Program-made: the position numbers and the translations under genes | Notes under the pieces: generated by a model | The model's input: the letters and a program-made list of their open reading frames with translations, nothing else | The model's database searches: none | What the model was told of the DNA's origin: nothing | Assembly (NCBI GenBank): GCA_050305935.1 | Contig: JBNLGG010000055.1 | Coordinates: 1 to 29,221, forward strand | DNA: 29,221 bases | Source of the DNA: CAJXNP01 sp050305935 | Lineage (GTDB): Bacteria > Bacteroidota > Bacteroidia > Cytophagales > Cyclobacteriaceae | Direction of reading: 5' to 3' | Shown: one piece after another, positions 23,422-29,221 of the stretch | How positions within the stretch are numbered: position 1 is the stretch's first letter | Layout: each line of letters begins with the position of its first letter

Positions 23422-24232
23422 CAGAGGGTTTAACCTCCTCAAGGCCTTTGTAAGGCGTTGTGCGTTGAGATGGGTCTGAGTTGGCAATATCGATCATGCC
23501 AAATCCTTTGTGTGCATATTCGCCAAGGCCACACAAAAAGATAAATCGCTTCACTTCCTCCTCGGCATACAATGTAAATGGAAAAGTGTATCCACGTATC
23601 TCGTATTTCACATCCTGATCATACAAAGGATATATCCGCGCAAATTTCTTTTGACTTTCCTGGATCTTTCTCAGGTAATTTACATCGGGAACCAACTGAA
23701 ATTTATTGAACGATGCTAATTGTTCCTCTGAATACGAAAGCAGGTTTGACATCCGCAACATCGTAGATTCGTAAAGCTTATCAGAAAACTCATCAAGCTC
23801 GGGAGAGATAAACCTCTTTGAATCACTGCTGTTGAATTTTGGAGGAATAATCACAATGGGCGAAATGCAAATAAACTTATCCACCTTTTTCAAATCCGGG
23901 ATATCTTCGATCTCTACACTTTCCGGTATCAACACCAAGTTCCCGATATCAATATGCGTCAGACTGAATAACTGTTTCAGGAAGTAATCAAGGAACTCTT
24001 TATTGGGGCTGGAAAACACAAGGGTAACTCTATTTGAAAAGAAATGTAATCCGTTCCTGCTAATCTTTGTCTGGCCTTTCAGACCTGAGAAATTGTAAAA
24101 ATTATAGTTACTAAATTCGGCCTTACCACCACTTATTACTAAGCCTTTTATTTGCTGGGCAAGTAAAAACTGATGGTGAAACGGAACGAATGCTCCTTTA
24201 TTTTTTAAAATAAAAATTATTCTTACTCTCAA
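23408..24232 (-). CDS. cas6: Solitary Cas6-like CRISPR RNA endoribonuclease
   Basis: A 274-residue protein of the RAMP/Cas6 fold. The C-terminal glycine-rich loop matches the family motif GhGxxxxxGhG exactly (GLGEYAHKGFG, residues 235-245). The N-terminus MRVRIIFILKN followed by PFHHQFLLAQQI fits the first ferredoxin-like strand and the helix that carries the likely catalytic histidine (H19 or H20). Cas6 normally cuts CRISPR precursor RNA at repeat hairpins. No CRISPR array and no other cas gene is present in the window, so it is either a stand-alone component serving a distant locus or a domesticated RNase. The frame can only start at TTG (24230-24232), and this codon is embedded in a perfect TAnnTTTG box on the minus strand (24230-24237). 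The 3' end overlaps the Plug gene by 14 bp. Confidence 0.85.
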   Translation of the reverse strand: MRVRIIFILKNKGAFVPFHHQFLLAQQIKGLVISGGKAEFSNYNFYNFSGLKGQTKISRNGLHFFSNRVTLVFSSPNKEFLDYFLKQLFSLTHIDIGNLVLIPESVEIEDIPDLKKVDKFICISPIVIIPPKFNSSDSKRFISPELDEFSDKLYESTMLRMSNLLSYSEEQLASFNKFQLVPDVNYLRKIQESQKKFARIYPLYDQDVKYEIRGYTFPFTLYAEEEVKRFIFLCGLGEYAHKGFGMIDIANSDPSQRTTPYKGLEEVKPSANVN

Positions 24233-24480
24233 AACTACTGCCTTTAATGATTAGAAAAAATTTAGCAACTCCCTTGATCTATTTCCGTTTTGGCTTGATT
24301 AAAAATTTAACCCAATCTATTAATTTTATTTCACATAACTAATTGTATATGAATATAGTACCTTTATCAACTTTAAAAAACACTTTACCAAAAAAAATTA
24401 GTAAATAGATGTTCATGTTAATAACAGAAGTAAAAATATACAATTATGAAATCATTGCTAAATTTTTAAGCTATTAAAAT

Positions 24481-25578
24481 TTATACGTTAAATCTGAAAT
24501 GCATAATGTCGCCATCTACAACGGTATATTCCTTTCCTTCAATGGCCATTTTACCTGCTTCTTTACATGCTTGTTCAGATTTATATTGGAGAAAAACATC
24601 GTACTTTATCACTTCTGCTTTTATGAACCCTTTTTCAAAATCGGTATGAATGACGCTGGCTGCTTTGGGGGCTTTCCACCCTTTCTCAATGGTCCATGCC
24701 CTGACTTCCTTTGGCCCTACTGTGAAATAGGTAATCAGGTTCAATGTCGCATAAGATTCTTTTATTAGTCGGTTAAGGCCTGATTCTTTTAAGCCATATT
24801 CTTCCAGGAACATAGCTCGTTCCTCTGTGGTTTCTAATTCGGCAATTTGTGCTTCAATGCTGGCACAAACTTTTATAACATGACCTCCTTCATCCACTAC
24901 ACTCTTCTCCAATGTTGTAACGTAAGAGTTTCCGCTTAAAATAGAATCCTCATCTACATTGGCCAGGAATATCACAGGCTTTTCTGTCAGCAGATAAAGA
25001 TCCCTGATTAAGGCATTTTCCTCAGGAGTAAGCTGAAGGGTTCGTATATTCTTTCCCTGCTCCAGGTGTGCCTGGCATTTAATCAGTATTTCTAATAATT
25101 TTTTTGCTTGTGCGTCGCCCGACTTGGCTATTTTTTCCGTCTTGGCAATTCTCTTTTCGATGGATTCCAGGTCTTTCAACTGCAATTCGGAATCGATGAT
25201 CTCTTTATCATTGACCGGATCAATCTTTCCATCCACATGAACGATATTATCGTTGTCAAAGCACCTTATAACGTGAATGATAGCATCTACTTCCCTTATG
25301 TTAGCTAGAAATTTGTTACCCAATCCCTCCCCTTTACTGGCGCCTTTTACCAACCCGGCGATGTCAACGAATTCAATATAAGTAGGTAAAATATTTTCCG
25401 GTTTGGTAATCTCTGCCAGCTTGTCCAGCCGTTCATCCGGAACACTTATAACCCCAACATTTGGCTCGATTGTACAAAAAGGGAAATTTGCTGCCTCAGC
25501 TTTGTTATTGGAAAGCGCATTAAACAAAGTCGACTTCCCAACATTGGGCAGCCCGACAATCCCACACTTTAAACCCAT
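24481..25578 (-). CDS. ychF: YchF/OLA1-family ribosome-associated ATPase
   Basis: An Obg-related P-loop ATPase that binds ribosomes and is linked to stress and redox control. The length of 365 residues is standard. The P-loop GLPNVGKST is at 8-16, G3 is DIAGLVKGASKGEGLGNKFL, and the C-terminal TGS domain is clear (LITYFTVGPKEVRAWTIEKG, EKGFIKAEVI, ending MHFRFNV). As in other YchF proteins the G4 motif deviates from NKxD (FLANVDE), which accounts for ATP preference. It lies 6 bp downstream of the AI-2E-type transporter gene, hence one operon. Confidence 0.97.
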   Translation of the reverse strand: MGLKCGIVGLPNVGKSTLFNALSNNKAEAANFPFCTIEPNVGVISVPDERLDKLAEITKPENILPTYIEFVDIAGLVKGASKGEGLGNKFLANIREVDAIIHVIRCFDNDNIVHVDGKIDPVNDKEIIDSELQLKDLESIEKRIAKTEKIAKSGDAQAKKLLEILIKCQAHLEQGKNIRTLQLTPEENALIRDLYLLTEKPVIFLANVDEDSILSGNSYVTTLEKSVVDEGGHVIKVCASIEAQIAELETTEERAMFLEEYGLKESGLNRLIKESYATLNLITYFTVGPKEVRAWTIEKGWKAPKAASVIHTDFEKGFIKAEVIKYDVFLQYKSEQACKEAGKMAIEGKEYTVVDGDIMHFRFNV

Positions 25579-25584
25579 CCTGTA

Positions 25585-26694
25585 TTAAACTTTAAAAATA
25601 TGATAACTCTTATACCCTTTGTGAACTTCAATAGCTGTAACTCTTACAATAGTATACACAGGTATGGCTGCAATCATACCAGGTATACCCGCCAGTGTAG
25701 CGCCGGCAAATATAATAATAAATATCTCTAATGGATGGGCTTTAACACTTTTTGAAAAGATAAGCGGCTGGAGCACCATATTATCTGTCAATTGCACAAC
25801 GCTGAAAACACCAATCACCTTAATTACCATAAATAACAACTCATTATTATTGACCAACTGGGCGCTGGTGGATATTGCTACAAAAATCCCAAAAAAGGCT
25901 CCAAGCAATGGGCCAAGGTATGGGATAAGGTTAATCACGGCCGCAAACAGGGCTATGGAAGCCGCATACTTAATCCCAAAAATGGAGAGCCCCACAAAGG
26001 CAATGGTGAAAATTGAAATCATCTGGATAATAAGGCCAAACATGTAGTTTGAAAGGAGCTTTTCGATCTTGTAAAGAGCCGCAATCGACACCTCAAAATA
26101 CCTGTTGGGAATCATTTTTATCATATTCTGCTTGATCAGCCCTTTTTCATATAAAAGAAAAAAGGTAATAAAAATTACGGCTAGTATTCCTACCAGCAAG
26201 CTTCCAGTAATCGAAATGACATTTGTGAATATTTCTGCATACTTGATCTCCAGAATAAGTGACGAAAAAGCACTTTTTGCGCTCTCAATTAAAAAGCCTT
26301 CGCTTTCAGAAGTGAGGTCATACCGGATCAACATCTCTTCCAACCTGGAAAGAGGTGTAAATATTTTTCCCATAAATGTTTCTGATCGGATAAGTTCTGT
26401 AAATATCCTTACCTGTTCGGATAATAAGGGGATAAACAGAAACACAAATAAAGCTATGAGTGAAACGAAGGCAATAAAGGAAACAAAAATGGAGAGAAAA
26501 CGAGGTACCTCAATATTAAAAATAAGTCGCCGGTTAAGTGTATTAACAAGTGGTCTCAGTATAGCCGATACAACCAGCGAAATAATAACATAGATAAAAA
26601 TATTAGAAAAAAACCACGCTAAAAAAATAAAAAAAGCCAGCACTGCCAACACAAGTAACAGGACAGAAATAATCTTGAGCGGCCTTTGTGTCAT
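25585..26694 (-). CDS. AI-2E family transporter (TqsA/UPF0118-type membrane protein)
   Basis: A polytopic inner-membrane protein of 369 residues with about eight hydrophobic segments. The family motif NLIPYLGPLLGAFFGIFVAI and the terminal VLQPLIFSKSVKAHPLEIF segment identify the AI-2E transporter (PerM) family, whose members export autoinducer-2 or act as Na+/H+ antiporters; the substrate here cannot be told. The ATG at 26694 is chosen because the longer frame would begin at a TTG inside the terminator hairpin at 26709-26737. With that terminator so near, transcription must come from read-through or a promoter within the preceding gene. Confidence 0.92.
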   Translation of the reverse strand: MTQRPLKIISVLLLVLAVLAFFIFLAWFFSNIFIYVIISLVVSAILRPLVNTLNRRLIFNIEVPRFLSIFVSFIAFVSLIALFVFLFIPLLSEQVRIFTELIRSETFMGKIFTPLSRLEEMLIRYDLTSESEGFLIESAKSAFSSLILEIKYAEIFTNVISITGSLLVGILAVIFITFFLLYEKGLIKQNMIKMIPNRYFEVSIAALYKIEKLLSNYMFGLIIQMISIFTIAFVGLSIFGIKYAASIALFAAVINLIPYLGPLLGAFFGIFVAISTSAQLVNNNELLFMVIKVIGVFSVVQLTDNMVLQPLIFSKSVKAHPLEIFIIIFAGATLAGIPGMIAAIPVYTIVRVTAIEVHKGYKSYHIFKV

Positions 26695-26708
26695 TTCATA
26701 ATAATCGT

Positions 26709-26737
26709 AAAAAAACGCCCTTGAAAAATGCAAGGGC
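26709..26737 (-). terminator. Intrinsic terminator after the DUF3276 gene
   Basis: On the minus strand GCCCTTG, a 7-nt loop, CAAGGGC, one G and then seven T. The stem is perfect (26717-26723 with 26731-26737). It lies 22 bp past the DUF3276 stop and only 14 bp before the AI-2E start. Confidence 0.85.
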
Positions 26738-26759
26738 TAAAAATGGTCTTTTGAATATC

Positions 26760-27098
26760 TTAATCCCACCTTAACTCTTCACTCAAATCATCTGATGAAG
26801 CGTCGTCATCAGTTGATTCAAACTGCTCGAAGTCTACGTCTGGTAAAAGGGTGTGCTTAACGTGATCAACAGTTTCATTTAGAGCAGCTACAAATTTCAG
26901 GAAATCTTCTTTATAGAGGAATATCTTATGCTTTTCATAAAAATACCCGTCGTCCTTAAAACGTCTTTTGCTTTCTGTAATTGTTAGATAATAATCGTTT
27001 GATCTGGTTGATTTAACATCAAAAAAATAGGTTCTTTTTCCGGCTCTTACTCTTTTTGAAAAGATCTCAGCTCTTCCATTTTCCTTGTTCTCTTCCAC
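26760..27098 (-). CDS. DUF3276 / PUR-alpha-like nucleic-acid-binding protein
   Basis: A 112-residue Bacteroidota-typical protein with the PUR repeat fold: EIFSKRVRAGKRTYFFDVK at 11-29, DYYLTITESKRRF at 35-47, YEKHKIFLYKEDFLKFVAAL at 54-73, then an acidic tail. Family members bind single-stranded DNA or RNA; Borrelia BpuR is a characterised relative. No ATG exists in the frame; the GTG at 27098 gives the normal N-terminus (EENKENGRAEIFSK). It is followed by a strong terminator, consistent with independent high-level expression. Confidence 0.9.
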   Translation of the reverse strand: MEENKENGRAEIFSKRVRAGKRTYFFDVKSTRSNDYYLTITESKRRFKDDGYFYEKHKIFLYKEDFLKFVAALNETVDHVKHTLLPDVDFEQFESTDDDASSDDLSEELRWD

Positions 27099-27184
27099 AA
27101 TTCTCTAAGTTTTAGGTTAGTGCGAATTAAATATAATCAATCGAAATTAAAAAATATATTTAATATCTGATAAATATACGGTGA

Positions 27185-27235
27185 CGAATTTGCTTTAATG
27201 AGTTCTAAAACAGCGTTTTAGAGGAATAAAATTCG
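27185..27235. promoter_or_regulatory. Nested inverted repeats between the DUF3276 and DUF58 genes
   Basis: Outer arms CGAATTT (27185-27191) / AAATTCG (27229-27235) enclose inner arms TCTAAAAC (27204-27211) / GTTTTAGA (27215-27222) with an AGC loop. The site is in the 212-bp divergent promoter region. It could be a regulator-binding site or a hairpin in the DUF58 leader; which one is unresolved. Confidence 0.45.
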
Positions 27236-27310
27236 CCATAAAAAAACTTTTACCTAACGAATTGGCAAAGTAAAATGGTTCGGAAGACATTATTTGTTCA
27301 TATTTAAGGA

Positions 27311-28216
27311 ATGAAAATAGATCTGGAAAAAATTCGACAAACAGCCCGCTTTGATTTATTGGCAAAGCAATTAGTAGAAGGATTTATTACCGGCCTGCAC
27401 AAGTCTCCCTATCATGGTTTTTCGGTGGAATTTGCCGAGCATAAATCATATAACGCCGGCGAAAGTACAAAAAACATTGACTGGAAAGTTTTTGCCAGAA
27501 CGGACAAGTTGTTTACGAAAAGATATGAAGAGGAGACCAATCTGAGGTGCAGTATTCTGATTGACAATTCTTCCTCTATGTACTATCCTACGCACAACCT
27601 CGGGAAGATCACTTTTAGTATTCTATGCGCTGCTTCACTGGCATACCTTCTTCAAAAACAAAGAGACGCGGTAGGGATAACCACTTTTTCTGATGAGGTG
27701 GAATACCAAAGCCAAATCAAGTCCACTTCTTCCCATCTGCACAAATTATTCATTCACCTGGAAAAAATGCTCCAGGAAAATCAATTGAATAAACGCACAA
27801 GCATTCCCAATGTACTCCATACCATCGCAAGAAAGATCCACAAGAGATCATTGGTAATCATTTTTAGCGATATGTTTGACAACATTGACAATGTAAGCGA
27901 ACTATTAACCGCCCTGCACCACCTGAAACACAATCACCATGAAGTACTTCTGGTCCATGTGACAGACAAATCAACTGAAAAGGAATTTAATTTTGAGGAC
28001 AGGCCTTACGAATTTATTGACTTGGAGACGGGTGACAAGATCAAGGTAAACCCCTATGAAGTAAAGAGCAATTATGTGAAGGACCTCAGAACATTTTATC
28101 ATGACATAAAGCTGAAGTGCAACCAGTTTAAAATTGATTTTATTGAGGCGGATATCGTGGAGGATTTCGACAAAGTGCTCACTTCTTTTCTAATAAAACG
28201 CAGTAAGCTAAACTAA
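27311..28216 (+). CDS. DUF58 domain protein (von Willebrand factor A-like)
   Basis: A 301-residue cytosolic protein. DUF58 features are clear: the N-terminal FVEGFITGLHKS region with GFSVEFAEHKSYNAGESTKN then IDWKVFARTDKLFTKRYEEE, and a VWA-like domain with a complete MIDAS DxSxS motif (IDNSSSM, D85-S87-S89). DUF58 proteins are usually found beside MoxR AAA+ ATPases and Bat/aerotolerance genes, where they may act as chaperone adaptors; here neither is adjacent. It ends immediately before a hairpin terminator shared with the ferredoxin gene. Confidence 0.9.
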   Translation: MKIDLEKIRQTARFDLLAKQLVEGFITGLHKSPYHGFSVEFAEHKSYNAGESTKNIDWKVFARTDKLFTKRYEEETNLRCSILIDNSSSMYYPTHNLGKITFSILCAASLAYLLQKQRDAVGITTFSDEVEYQSQIKSTSSHLHKLFIHLEKMLQENQLNKRTSIPNVLHTIARKIHKRSLVIIFSDMFDNIDNVSELLTALHHLKHNHHEVLLVHVTDKSTEKEFNFEDRPYEFIDLETGDKIKVNPYEVKSNYVKDLRTFYHDIKLKCNQFKIDFIEADIVEDFDKVLTSFLIKRSKLN

Positions 28217-28243
28217 AAAAGCTACCCTCTCGGATAGCTTTTT
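28216..28243. terminator. Bidirectional terminator between DUF58 and ferredoxin genes
   Basis: AAAAAGCTA (28216-28224) pairs with TAGCTTTTT (28235-28243) around a ctctc-containing loop with an extra CC/GG pair. The symmetric A- and T-runs serve both convergent genes. Confidence 0.8.
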
Positions 28244-28265
28244 GTATTTAATTATATCTATTATT

Positions 28266-28610
28266 CTAATCAAGGTGCATTTTAGCTTTTTTGGCCAATA
28301 GTTCCTCTTCTGTCTCTTCGTGATCAGGATCTGGGACACAGCAATCTACAGGGCAAACAGCAGCACACTGCGGTTCTTCATGAAAGCCCTGACACTCCGT
28401 ACACTTATCTGTAACGATATAGTAGAATTCATCAGAAACAGGATCCTGAGGCTCGTTAGCATCAACCATCTGGCCGCCTACTTCTACTTCTTTTAGATCA
28501 GTACCATCAGCCCATCTCCACTCAACACCTCCTTCATAAATTGCGTTATTTGGACATTCTGGTTCGCATGCTCCGCAATTTATGCATTCGTCTGTGATCA
28601 TTATTGCCAT
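28266..28610 (-). CDS. Two-cluster [4Fe-4S] ferredoxin
   Basis: A 114-residue soluble electron carrier. The first cluster motif C9-x2-C12-x2-C15-x3-C19-P is standard. The second is C70-x2-C73-x8-C82-x3-C86-P, the long-loop form found in Alvin/YfhL-type ferredoxins, with two more cysteines (C90, C91) directly after. An acidic insert of about 40 residues separates the clusters, and an acidic C-terminal tail follows. It is divergent from an acyl-CoA reductase gene, an arrangement I associate with Bacteroidota genomes; whether it supplies electrons to that pathway is not known. Confidence 0.93.
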   Translation of the reverse strand: MAIMITDECINCGACEPECPNNAIYEGGVEWRWADGTDLKEVEVGGQMVDANEPQDPVSDEFYYIVTDKCTECQGFHEEPQCAAVCPVDCCVPDPDHEETEEELLAKKAKMHLD

Positions 28611-28698
28611 ATGTATATTGTTTAAGGTTTATGTATAATTACAAACAAAAAGAATTTATGTTTGTAATAATTTAGGCTCTGCAAAATAATAATATTTT

Positions 28699-29221
28699 AT
28701 GGAATTCATCAGTAGGCTGGAATCTTTTTTACAATTAAGAAACAAGCTTTTACAATTGCCTGAGCAGGTTTTATCCGATCTAAAAAACCAGGCGGGAAGT
28801 AAAAATCCATGGTTCACACCAGCAAATATTGATCTTGCATTTGAAGGTATAATTCACCTGCTAAAAGAAGATAATTTTAAAACCTGGGCTGCAAAATATG
28901 CCTTCGAAAATACCACTACTAAAAACATTGGGGTAATTGCGGCAGGCAATATTCCCATGGTGGGATTTCACGATGTGTTATGCGTATTAATGAGCGGCCA
29001 CAACTTGCACATAAAACTCAGTCACCAGGATGACATTCTTCTCCCCTTCTTATTCCAGTTGTTAATTGACATCAACAGACAGTGGACTTCTGTCATTCAC
29101 CAGGTAGATAAATTGAGCAATGTTGACGCGCTCGTCGCCACAGGAAGCGATAATACAGCCCGGTATTTTGAATACTATTTTCGGCATATCCCCCTATTGA
29201 TCAGAAAAAACAGGACCTCTA
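28699..29221 (+). CDS. Acyl-CoA reductase, LuxC-like (5' part; cut by the window end)
   Basis: An open frame from ATG 28699 (MEFISRLESFLQLRN) through the last complete codon, about 174 residues with no stop. I read the LuxC / acyl-CoA reductase pattern: GVIAAGNIPMVGFHDVLCVL, then SGHNLHIKLSHQD, and ATGSDNTARYFEYYF with LLIRKN, which match the nucleotide-binding half of aldehyde-dehydrogenase-like fatty-acyl-CoA reductases. The catalytic cysteine lies beyond the window. In Bacteroidota this gene commonly adjoins serC and serA, which may follow. The promoter must be in the 88-bp gap shared with the ferredoxin gene. Confidence 0.85.
   Translation, partial: MEFISRLESFLQLRNKLLQLPEQVLSDLKNQAGSKNPWFTPANIDLAFEGIIHLLKEDNFKTWAAKYAFENTTTKNIGVIAAGNIPMVGFHDVLCVLMSGHNLHIKLSHQDDILLPFLFQLLIDINRQWTSVIHQVDKLSNVDALVATGSDNTARYFEYYFRHIPLLIRKNRTS

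Noticed and set aside
23408..24480. CRISPR array near the cas6-like gene
   Set aside because: The flanking DNA (24233-24480) is AT-rich but shows no regularly spaced direct repeats, and none is seen elsewhere in the window.
26105..26593. 162-codon plus-strand frame inside the AI-2E transporter gene
   Set aside because: Antisense shadow of a membrane-protein gene; serine- and isoleucine-rich without family features.

Overview
The window looks like chromosomal DNA from a marine- or soil-type Bacteroidota, most likely the order Cytophagales; the genus cannot be told from the sequence. Supporting this are a DUF3276/PUR-alpha protein, a type IX secretion Plug protein (DUF5103), a ComEC without the metallo-beta-lactamase domain, several outer-membrane beta-barrels and lipoproteins, a two-cluster ferredoxin beside a LuxC-type acyl-CoA reductase, sparse Shine-Dalgarno sequences, and -7 boxes of the TAnnTTTG type before several genes. 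Most of the window is housekeeping or core; the accessory-looking parts are 1-345 and about 2.5-4.4 kb.

Layout. 1-345: non-coding, with inverted repeats and a GC-rich 70-bp element. 346-2472: an SDR oxidoreductase of the mannonate/fructuronate type, divergent from a lipoprotein aldose 1-epimerase; the shared promoter region holds repeated TAAAAGTA half-sites. 2584-3356: a coupled two-gene cassette (74-aa unknown protein plus a DUF2335 two-helix membrane protein) on the 3' side of a tRNA-Leu(CAA). 3842-4379: a repeat-rich gap with a second copy of the 70-bp element. 4380-6627: SAM hydrolase divergent from phoH, which overlaps a GNAT gene. 6624-11447: a hybrid histidine kinase (three PAS, HisKA, HATPase, REC, Hpt) divergent from comEC. 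11580-12642: a pterin pair (PTPS-like enzyme and folE, overlapping by 41 bp). 12762-13352: LEA14-like lipoprotein. 13491-18065: guaA, a periplasmic PBP1-fold protein and hemL, tightly packed. 18254-22017: a beta-barrel protein facing a three-gene operon of ECF sigma factor, anti-sigma-like/beta-barrel fusion, and lipoprotein. 22147-24232: T9SS Plug gene with its 3' end overlapping a solitary cas6-like gene. 24481-27098 (minus): DUF3276 gene, terminator, AI-2E-type transporter and ychF. 27311-28216: DUF58 protein. 28266-end: ferredoxin divergent from a truncated acyl-CoA reductase gene.

How the genes relate. The clearest functional units are: the ECF sigma/anti-sigma-barrel/lipoprotein operon (an envelope-sensing module whose regulator seems to span the envelope); the PTPS-folE pair (GTP to a 6-substituted tetrahydropterin); guaA-PBP1-hemL as one transcription unit; and the DUF2335 cassette, the best candidate for an uncharacterised accessory system. 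The solitary Cas6 has an intact RNA-binding glycine loop but no CRISPR array or other cas gene in the window. Three genes (phoH, comEC, cas6) can only start at TTG if their frames are read correctly, and the DUF3276 gene only at GTG.
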